Of a DNA stretch of 64,000 nt, positions 56,161-64,000 are shown piece by piece (positions within the stretch are counted from its first letter, which is position 1; the number at the start of each line of letters is the position of its first letter). Source of the stretch: Hesseltinella vesiculosa (taxonomy: Eukaryota > Mucoromycota > Mucoromycetes > Mucorales > Cunninghamellaceae); contig MCGT01000003.1 of the NCBI GenBank assembly GCA_002104935.1, positions 1,054,001-1,118,000 on the forward strand. The letters are read 5' to 3'. The notes under the pieces are model-generated. The model was not told where the DNA came from and ran no database searches. It saw only the letters and a program-made list of their open reading frames with translations. The translations under genes were made by a program, and so were the position numbers.

Positions 56161-57440
56161 TACCACATCAAGAAACCTTCCTGATGCTACTGCCAAGGTT
56201 CATATCCATCGTCCTCTCAGCCCAACAAGAAACAGAATGAAGGCATACGAACTCTCCAAAAGCTCGATCTTTTCGCAGTCCTTTTTCTTTCATCTTCATT
56301 ATTTTTTTTAGATCCCATTGCTCTTTCACCCCACTCCCTGGCCTGATAATGGCCGTCATGGCAAGACGATTTCCTGATGATGGCATTGCCAGAGTCCCGC
56401 TGCGAATTGAAGCCCTTGTTTAAAGAAGCGAACGGGTTTGAATGCACACGTTCTGATGACGACGTTGCGCCGAACCAGTTGGCAAGACTTGTAACCTAGG
56501 TGCTTCATTCAACATGACTCGGCGACAGCTCGTGAGGGTGGTGCCGCTGCAAAGAGCACCTTATCCTTGGTAAATTATGCTCTTAAACTTGGTAAGATGA
56601 AGCTCATGATTGGGATTGTATTTCATATCGTTTTATTTTATAGTAGAAATCTTCAAGAGCTACTCCCTTGGGCCAAAGCACTGTGCCCTGGACATCATTA
56701 CAAGACCTTCTCCTACTACTACGTTGCCGTAAAACAACATTGAAACATGTTAACGCCTAGTATAGCCTGGATTTTAATAATAAGCAACGATATAAAATGT
56801 AATTGTACATAATTGGTATTCAACTAGGGTCACCAGCTTATATAATATAATATATTCTGAGCAGCGTAAGAAAAAACTAAGCAGGGTTAGGTCGGACGCA
56901 GGACCAAAAATCTTTGTAGGGTAAGAAAAAAACTAAGAAATTTCTTAGTTTTTTTCTGACGCTGGTATGATTTCTCTGCGTTTTTTTTCAGTTGTGAATA
57001 TTATTTAAATTACCATTGAAGGCAAGTATTTGCTTAAACATGACACTTTTTTTGCTAAATATGGGTTTTTTTTTGAACCTGGGAGTGACGATGCGATGAC
57101 TTGGTTTCCGTCCCCCGCAATTGCTTTTTCAGACTTTGACGGGTTTGACGCGTGTCCTGGAGACCAATTTTTTTTTTTCGAGATGAGCTCACTCTGTCCT
57201 TAAAACAACATACCCAAGCTTAATCCAAGTGAACTAGAGCAGGTTATTTTTTTGTACATCATTTTTCCTTTCAGATTTTTTCTAGGAGAGTATTTGCACC
57301 TCTAATTTTTTTTCGAAATCTTCTGTACCTTTGTATACCATCGCCGTGCTTTTTTTTTTGATGTAAAATTTCACTTTGATATCATCACACAGTAACCTTT
57401 TTTTTTTTGGAAAAGCAAAGGGGAACCCTCTTCTGACCTG
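56160..57440. other. Decayed 3' part of the CACTA-like element and spacer
   Basis: Up to 56996 this is scrambled transposase-derived sequence with no usable frame, ending in the right terminal repeat. Beyond it, 57000-57440 is T-rich spacer with several 8-10 nt T runs. Confidence 0.45.
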
Positions 57441-57714
57441 GCCAAAAATTATCAGCATTCACGGTGGAGTTTGAATCTCTGGCATTGTGGGCAAAAAAAA
57501 AAAAAAAAAGCCTGTGATCGTTTTTCATCTGCAAGAATTCATCTTCAATTTGAAGGGTACAGGTCAGGGCTATTTCCCTGACGTGTCCGGCAAGGTTAAA
57601 CAAGGCAATGATGGTACAATTATGCATGCTCACTCTTTGAATTTGCAACATGCTGTCGTTTTTTTTATCAGCGGCATTCATTATCAGATAAAGCGTACTA
57701 TGCCATTGTATTAG
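57440..57714 (+). pseudogene. Inverted partial duplicate of the BTB gene 5' region
   Basis: TGGAGTTTGAAT and GGCATTGTGGGC, then a frame reading GTGQGYFPDVSGKVKQGNDG, match the BTB gene on the opposite strand (TGGAGGAGTTTGAAT, GGCATTGTGGGC, GTGWSYSTDVSDKVTQGQDG at about 59910-59690). About 200 bp are recognisable. The copy lies just beyond the 3' end of the BTB gene and is not a complete exon set. Confidence 0.6.
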
Positions 57715-57887
57715 CATGGAAAGAGTTTGGTGAGGTACTGATGTCATTGGATTATATGATATAATGAAACATACTGCGAAAAAAAAGATGTATTAGACGT
57801 GACCCATAACTACCGAGAATCGCAGGGCATAGATTTGATGAGGGGTGTCAGGGGAAGATGATAATGACACATGACCGAGTGCCTGGT

Positions 57888-59793
57888 TCAAATTATCGAC
57901 GGTAGAAGGCATTGGCATGGTTCCTTGATAACATAAGATGCTGCTGCGCCAGCCCTAACCAAAAAAAATCGGTTCATTCCAGTTGTTTCGCTTCCTTTTC
58001 TTACCCAGCTCTGAAGGTTAGAAAAATTATCTGGGACACTTTGGCATATTGTGAAGGTATGCTTAGGTGTAGAGGAGTAAATCTTGAACCAAGTCTTAGT
58101 CACTTGGCGACGATCTATGTATTGTTTGAGATCGGAGTTCTGATGGTCAGAGTATTGTTTGAGATCGGAGTTCTGATGGTCAGAGATGGCTTGTCGATGC
58201 AAATACACACCAAGCTGAGTGCCATGGTCTTTGCGCTGCGATTTGGATTTCTGGATATAGACGTTCCACATGGAGCTACCAAGAAAAATGAGCTAATGTC
58301 TGCGTGATTTTGGTAAGGAGCTTACCCAGCATAAAACACAGGCTTGGAGTAGATGCGCTGCTGTAGTTTCAATGCAAGGTTTTGAAATTCCACGCTAAAA
58401 CGGAATGGAGGGTATTGAGAATAAGGAGGGATCAGATTAGGCAGACAATGCGAGATAGGGATATAACCAATGGCATCATGAGCAGGAATCGAGTAAACTT
58501 GCTTTTGCTGCACAAATGATTCACTGTCAGGTTCTTTGATTGAGGAGGACGTGGATGAGGAAGAGGAGCCAAACAATACTGGTGGCGACGGTTGAGACTG
58601 GAGAGTGCTGGCAGAGGAGGGTAGTGTTGGTGATTTGGAGGAAACCAAGGTATCGACGGTTAAATCCAGACGGCGTGTGTTTGGGTCGGCACCTTCAATG
58701 ATAGAGCGCAGCTGGATTTGGTGCCAAAGAGCGTCTTTGATCACTTCATCTGGGACCAGCGGTTTGTCATCAAAAGGGTTGACATCAAGTTTGACGATAG
58801 ACAACTGGTCAAAGGTCATGTGCATGTAGTGGATGTGATTTTGGAATAAGCATTGGAAAAGGTCTTGATCATCTGCAGTGGGATCGTCTTTGCTGTCCTC
58901 ACTGCGCTGAAAGATGATTTCTCGCAGCCAGCAATAGCGTTGGAATTCACTTGTGGGCGAGAAAAAAGGATCAGCTCTTCAGGCGTGTTTCTAGCAATTG
59001 CGTCCTCTTTAAAAAAACGCGTTATTTACGTTGGAGTCCAAAAGGCGTCTGATTGAATCAGTTTCTGAATCCAAGAGATAGGCAGCTTGTTCAGAAGAGA
59101 AAAGGGTAAATCCCAGGCTTCGCGGCAAAGAAAAGCAAAGATGCCTTCACAAAGTCGGTGAGATCCATGGACAACATTGGCATCAGCAAAGCAGAGGTAA
59201 TCCACAATGGTGGCTTCGGATAAGGTTTCCAACATGAAGACCACGCACATCTCTGAAAGGGAATCCATCCGGAAAAAAGAGCAGGTGGCAAGCCGTTCAC
59301 ACACGTTGGACGTGCCGATAGCCAAAGGGTCCCATGCTTTGCCGTACAGGCTGGTTAAGACAAGGTCAAAGGAGTCAGCTGTAATAAAAGGATAGTCTTC
59401 AAAGTGCAGTGTAATGGCTTCTTGCCGATCCAAGCGGGATTCCTTGAAACCGCCACATATGAGAGCTTGAAAGTACGGGTTCTGGTCCAAGATCAACTTG
59501 TGCAATCGATACGACTGCTGCCATGCCGGGATGCAAACAGTCATGTCGCTCCCAACCCCATCTAGAAGACCACGTTGATAAATATGATCTGCGAATGAGA
59601 GCGTGTGTTGTTGATAATCATAAGGCGGTTTTGGGGTAGACGAGAGGTTCGATAATGGCGAATTGCTTGTTTGGATTGGAACAGCGTGGTCCATGTCAGT
59701 GTTGGTCATGACCAGCCACATGCTTTGTCCATCCTGGCCTTGCGTAACCTTGTCAGACACGTCAGTCGAATAGCTCCAACCTGTACCTAGCAT
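57888..59793 (-). CDS. BTB/POZ domain protein with C-terminal fungal BTB-associated domain
   Basis: Exons 59793-59030, 58976-58326, 58275-58005 and 57953-57888 sum to 1752 nt, 583 residues. The 5' end is uncertain: the frame is open to 59874 and an acceptor lies at 59787. Exon 1 has the BTB fold (DMTVCIPAWQQSYRLHKLIL, DQNPYFQALICGGFKESRLD...TLHFEDYPFITADSFDLVLT) and a BACK-like helical part (VVDYLCFADAN-type, GIFAFLCREAW). The C-terminus has MWNVYIQKSKSQ, LGVYLHRQ, WFKIYSSTPKHTFTICQS and NLQSWGWRSSILCYQG. A 33-bp in-frame tandem duplication encodes SDHQNSDLKQY twice. A frame loss at 57900/57901 truncates a further coding-like stretch (DNLNQALGHVSL...HQIYALRFS). It is probably a Cullin-3-type adaptor; unproven. 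Confidence 0.65.
58128..58195. repeat. 33-bp tandem duplication inside the BTB gene
   Basis: GTTTGAGATCGGAGTTCTGA-TGGTCAGAGTATT is repeated directly, keeping the reading frame and duplicating eleven residues. Confidence 0.85.
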
Positions 59794-59879
59794 ATAAGAA
59801 TGATTCTTATGATAAAGAAAAGGGTTCCCCAGGTTTGACCCTTTTATTTTTTCGCCCACAATGCCGGAATTCAAACTCC

Positions 59880-60403
59880 TCCACGCACAGTGTGCAGTAG
59901 GGCCAAACAGGATAGTGCTTTTTTGCGTGTCCCCGAGACACGGTTGAAGGTAATCCTAATTCCATAGCACATTGCATCACGTTCTATATATTAATCGTGC
60001 TTGTCGAGAGCGCGATGTATCATTATGTACTAACTGTAGGCAAAATTTGAGCTGATAGATGGAGCTTTGATTAATACCGCAGGGACCCCCTTTGCTCTGA
60101 AAAAAAAAAAAATGAAAATGCAATATATAATTTTTGGGCTATATTATCGCAGTAGTTTTTTTCATGCGAACAGGTTATTTCGATAATCGTTGACTCTGAA
60201 AAAACCAGACAGATTGGAGAAGTCTATTGAGCCAACTTGGTCGTAATTACGTTTTGGGACCTCTGCTTCCCCCAGGCAAAAAATGCAACGAAAAATGGAT
60301 GGTCAGCCAACTATGTTTTAGAGTCCGACCACCTGAGGAAAAGTAGACAAAAAAGCGGTTTTTTTTTTTCTCGTTTCTGCTTTGCAAACCTTTTGCTTCA
60401 AAC
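59880..60403. other. Intergenic between BTB gene and CWC27
   Basis: Holds the upstream region of both divergent genes and a dispersed repeat copy. At about 60040 a short match to other repeat copies (GCAAAATTTGAGCTGATAGA) hints that the repeat is longer than its conserved tail. Confidence 0.45.
60197..60284 (+). repeat. Dispersed short repeat, copy 8
   Basis: Reads CTGAAAAAACCAGACAGATT, GGAGAAGTCTATTGAGCCAA, CTTGGTCGTAATTACGTTTT, GGGACCTCTGCTTCCCCCAG then GCAAAAAA. Same order as the other copies; it lies 120 nt before the CWC27 ATG. Confidence 0.65.
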
Positions 60404-62374
60404 ATGTCAAATATTTATGCTTTAGAGCCATATACAAAGTAAGTAGGATTGCCAATATAGAATAGATCATGTTAAATCACTATCTTTCTTCTTTCTTGCT
60501 TTCATCCTTTTCAGTGGCAAGGTCATTTTGAAAACCACAAAAGGCGATGTGGAGATCGAACTATGGGGCAAAGAAGCACCCAAGGCGACTCGCAATTTTA
60601 TCCAGCTGTGCCTCGAAGGTTACTACGATGACACCATTTTCCATCGTGTAGTACCTGGATTTATTGTCCAAGGTGGTGATCCTACTGGCACTGGTTTTGG
60701 TAAGTGGCTGTTTCTGGCCTGTCTTGATTGTTTACCGTGCCTTCTGTGAACTCTTTTTAGGTGGCGAATCGATCTACGAGGACAGCGAATTTCCTGATGA
60801 GTTCCATTCTAGATTACGATTCAATCGTCGCGGCTTAGTTGGTATGGCAAACACTGGACAAAACGATAATGGCAGTCAGTTCTTTTTCACTCTTGATCGG
60901 TCAGATGACTTGACCAAAAAGCATACGCTCTTTGGTAGGGTAAGCGAATCTACGAAATCAAGCGTGGTTAGCTTCTCACCCTTTTCTTTTTCCTCTATAA
61001 ACTTGGATTACAGGTGGCAGGTGACACCCTTTTTAATGTCATGAAAATGGCCGAGCTTGAAATCGACAAGGACAACCGTCCTCTTTACCCACCTAAAATC
61101 AAATCCACGGAGGTCGTGATTAATCCCTTTGACGACATAGTGCCTCGTGTTTCGAAAAAGGAATTGCTGGCGCAGCAGGAACGTGAGCGACTGCTTGCTG
61201 AAGCCGCCAAACCGAAGAAAGTGAAGAAGGAAAAAAAGTAAGTACATGACGTTCCGCAGCCAGCCAATTCATTTTTTTTTAAATAGACGCCTGAATTTGT
61301 TGTCATTTGGTGAAGAAGCCGAGGAAATGTCACCAGAAACCACAAAGAAGAAAATGAAGAGCGCTCATGATGATATGGAAGGGGTGCCTGCTCCTGCTCC
61401 TCTGCCACCATCCATTGAAAAGGAGCTTGAGCGTCTTCGCCAAGAGAAGGCCCAACCCAAACCCGAGGCCGAGCCAAGCGAAATGACGAAGCCTTCCAAA
61501 CCCAAGAAAGAAAAGGCATCCATCGATCAGCCAACTCTGTAAGTGTTTGTCCAAATGAATCGAACAGGCATTGACATTGATGCACCCCAGTTCTGCCAAG
61601 GAGCAAATCGAAATACTAAAGCGTGACATCAAGCAAATATCCAAGGTGGAGGAAAAGGTGGTTGACAACAGCAGCAAGAAGAAGGTCTCCCTCGTGCAAC
61701 AAGAACGAGAAAAATACGCAAAGTCTGGCAAAGTCTCAATCGGTGGGATGAAAGCTCGGAAACGTAAAGGGATGTCTGACGATGATGTAAGAGACCTAGC
61801 CATCCTATTTATGGCCTTGGGCACTGACTCTTTCTCATTTTTTATTTTTTTTACATGCGAGTAGACCATGGCTCGATTGATGGCCTTCCAAGATAAGCTA
61901 ACGTCGACCGAAGAAGCGGCTCCCCTTCGAAAGAAGGAGAATGGGCCATGTGCGCTGCATGGGATTCCCGGATGCGAGTCTTGTGAGAGCAATGTGGGCG
62001 ATCTGTTTGCGGAGGATGACAGCCCAGATAACTGGATGGCACATAAGCTCGTGTTTGAAAAGGATCTCAAGGGCAAGGACCTGATGCAACGCAAGGAAAA
62101 CGTGAATGATTATGTAGTGTTTGATCCTTTGGATAAGAATAACCAAGAACAAGACCCTCTGGATGCTTCGTACTCGAAACGTCAACAGAATGACAGTCGA
62201 CGCTCTTCATCGCACAGAAGCGACCGTGACAGGCATGACGATTACCAAAAGCGACGACGTGACGATGACCGTAGATCACGCTATGACGACCGTGATGGCG
62301 ATTATCGGAGACGACGTGACGATGGAGCTTATTCAAGAAAAAGATCTGAACGACGAGATGATAGTCGTAGATAA
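60404..62374 (+). CDS. CWC27: Spliceosome-associated cyclophilin Cwc27
   Basis: Seven exons, 60404-60438, 60515-60699, 60761-60939, 61014-61237, 61287-61538, 61591-61786 and 61865-62374, sum to 1581 nt, 526 residues. The N-terminal cyclophilin domain has MSNIYALEPYTNGKVILKTT, GDVEIELWGKEAPKATRNFI, FHRVVPGFIVQGGDPTGTG, GMANTGQNDNGSQFFFTLDR and VINPFDDIVPR. FTLDR and the preserved core favour at least peptide binding; the canonical active-site Trp position reads KKHTLFGRV, so isomerase activity may be weak, as in human CWC27. A charged Lys/Glu coiled-coil middle follows, and an Arg/Asp/Ser-rich tail (RDRHDDYQKRRRDDDRRSRY). It joins the spliceosome at the Bact stage. Confidence 0.92.
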
Positions 62375-62526
62375 ATCCACTTTTAAGTATTTTATTAAAA
62401 GGTTCCTCCTGTGTTTCCCCAAGGAGATTGCGGAAAAAGAGGAGATTGGATTCAAAAAAAAAAAAAAGCAGGCTTTCAAGCCCGCCACATTTTTTTTCTT
62501 TTTTTGTTCTTTCCTTTGCAACAGAC
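62375..62526. other. Short spacer between CWC27 and VPS23
   Basis: Only about 150 nt, with a 13-nt A run and T runs; the VPS23 promoter must lie within the CWC27 3' region. No other feature. Confidence 0.5.
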
Positions 62527-64000
62527 ATGGATTTTAAAAGCTGGTTGCAAACTGTCTTACTTCAATATGTAAAATGCTACCTGCATGTGGATAACCAATG
62601 ACTAATTCATCCACCTGTCATTTATTTTAGTACAATGACCCCGACCGAACATTTCGCGACGTGGATGCTGCATTACAGATGCACAGCAACTCCTTGAAAC
62701 CGCAAGTGAACACTTACAGTAAGCTCTTGTCTCCAATGCCACCCTCTGCTGAGCCTTGATTTGCAATTGACATTTTTCATTCCTGTCTCTCCGTAGCATA
62801 CAATGATGGTCACAGCCAGTTGCTACTCTGTTTGCACGGTACATTACCTATCACCTATCGTAACAGTCCTTACAACATCCCAGTTGCGTTCTGGATACCA
62901 ACAGAATACCCACAATGCGCCCCTATTCCTTATGTGCAGCCAACAGCGAATATGCTTGTCCGTGCAAGTCAATATGTCGATCAAAGCGGTCTATGCTACC
63001 ATCCCTACCGGTCCCAGTGGAAAGATGATGTCAACGTAAGATACTGCCATGAAACCTCACGTTTCTCACACGCTCTCTCTTTTATTTTTATACACACATT
63101 TAGGGGCATAACTTACTAGAGCTTATCACCATATTCCAGCATGTGTTTAGTCTTGAGCCTCCAGTGTACACAAAAATATCATCCAACCCGTCTTCAGCTA
63201 TTGGCTCACCTAATCGAGAACATGCAATGATCAAGTCGATTGTCGCTGGCTCGACCCCTCCTCCCCCACCCCCTCCTCTGCCAACATCCTTGGGCTCGCC
63301 CATGCTCACCCAGCCAGACCACCAAATCAACCGCTCAGGCTGGCAGGACAGCACTGCCTTTTACAATTTAAGCCAAGACATGGCTGGCCTGACCATGAGC
63401 CCTGCCGCCTATACCAACAATGCCTCCACTACGGCCCCGAGCACCCCAACAACAGCCACAGCTGTTTCGACAAATCCCACCCCTGTCAACCATCCAGAAT
63501 CGCCATACCTTGCCAAATCATCGTCGCTTCCTGCCATTGCCAACAATTATCCGTCTGCCAAGGTTGAGGAGACGCCTCAGGAACAGCTCTCTCGTAAAGT
63601 CGCCGAACATATGCAGTCCTTTCAGCTGGACATTTCCAAGGACATGGACGATCTCTTGAACGTGAATCGACAACTGAACGACGGTGAGGTGCAGCTGCAG
63701 AACGAGATGCACATGCTCCAAGACATCCACGATCGTCTGCAAGCCAACATGTCCATTTTGGAATCCAGATCCAAGGACCTGGATCAAGTCATTGACAAAG
63801 TCACCAATATGCCGGATGTTTCTGTAGATGAAGCTTTATCCGGAACCACTGTCGTCTACAACCAGTAAGCTTAGTGATGAATCGGTCTGGAAAAGGTAGA
63901 GTGTGCACTGTGCACGGCTGATATTTTATTACATCTTCAGGCTATTTGAACTGGTGGCCGATGACAACGCCATCGTGGACAGTATTTATTATTTGGGAAA
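62527..64000 (+). CDS. VPS23: ESCRT-I subunit Vps23/TSG101 (partial, runs off right edge)
   Basis: Exons 62527-62568, 62631-62718, 62797-63035, 63104-63864 and 63941 to the edge, all in frame. The UEV domain starts MDFKSWLQTVLLQYYNDPDR-TF and contains NDGHSQLLLCLHGTLPITYR, NIPVAFWIPTEYPQCAPIPY, MLVRASQYVDQSGLCYHPYR and LLELITIFQHVFSLEPPVY. It is the catalytically dead E2 fold that binds ubiquitin and PTAP-type motifs. A Pro-rich linker (PPPPPPPLPTSLGSPM) leads to the coiled-coil stalk (LLNVNRQLNDGEVQLQNEMH) and the beginning of the C-terminal steadiness box (LFELVADDNAIVDSIYYLG). It sorts ubiquitinated cargo at endosomes. About the last 30-40 residues lie outside the window. Confidence 0.93.

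Larger units (their letters stand above)
52905..56996. mobile_element. Degenerate CACTA-like (Plavaka/Tnp2) transposon
   Basis: The left end reads CACTGAAAAAAAACGCAGAG-AAATCATACCAGAGTCAGA. The right end, read inversely, is CAACTGAAAAAAAACGCAGAGAAATC... with CATACCAGCGTCAGA, about 38 bases of near-perfect inverted identity. The interior carries a broken Tnp2-type transposase on the plus strand and a second broken, divergent coiled-coil gene on the minus strand, the two-gene plan of CACTA elements. A clean 2-3 bp target duplication is not evident. Further A/T-rich paired motifs (GTAAGAAAAAA) continue inside both ends. The element is decayed and cannot move by itself. Confidence 0.75.

Overview
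This is a fungal nuclear DNA window. The best fit is an early-diverging fungus of the Mucoromycota, probably Mucorales. Genes are compact with many short GT-AG introns (about 45-75 nt, often holding long A or T runs). The gene set is typical for that group: an Msn2-type zinc-finger regulator, a GABA-B-like receptor fragment, expanded F-box proteins, Fanzor (eukaryotic TnpB) relatives, Tc1/mariner and CACTA-like transposons, and a nuclease-like gene family I associate with Mucorales. Genus cannot be fixed from the sequence alone.

Layout. 1-16.6 kb is ordinary gene space: a class C receptor fragment (-), an Ecl1-like small zinc protein (-), a HAT2/RBBP4 WD40 histone chaperone (-), a two-finger C2H2 regulator (-), a WWE-like protein (-), the PP1 regulator GLC8 (-) divergent from an orphan membrane or secreted protein (+), the nuclear HtrA protease NMA111 (+) and the nucleoporin NUP53/NUP35 (+). 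16.6-21 kb is gene-poor and repeat-rich. An F-box/WD40 gene follows at 21-23.2 kb.

23.3-33.8 kb is a mobile-element island. It has a TA-flanked mariner-type element with half a transposase fused to the C-terminal part of a Fanzor. Next is a nearly identical 1-kb inverted repeat (26511-27534 and 29201-30236) around a five-exon gene whose promoter and first exon lie inside one arm. Last is a near full-length but broken second Fanzor on the minus strand.

34.9-41.5 kb returns to housekeeping genes: the Hsp110 SSE1, mitochondrial tryptophanyl-tRNA synthetase and a second F-box/WD40 gene. 42-50 kb is a cluster of three intact F-box/leucine-rich-like paralogues plus an orphan last exon of a fourth. 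50.6-57 kb is relics, three tandem arrays and a degenerate CACTA-like transposon with two divergent broken genes. 57.4-64 kb holds a BTB-domain gene (with an inverted duplicate fragment), the spliceosomal cyclophilin CWC27 and the ESCRT-I subunit VPS23, which runs off the right edge.

At least eight diverged copies of a short (about 80 bp) interspersed repeat are scattered through the window. Exon models were built by eye from splice signals and reading-frame continuity; where all exon lengths sum to a multiple of three I treat the model as firm. Several plausible coding stretches in other frames begin only at TTG or GTG and were not accepted as starts.
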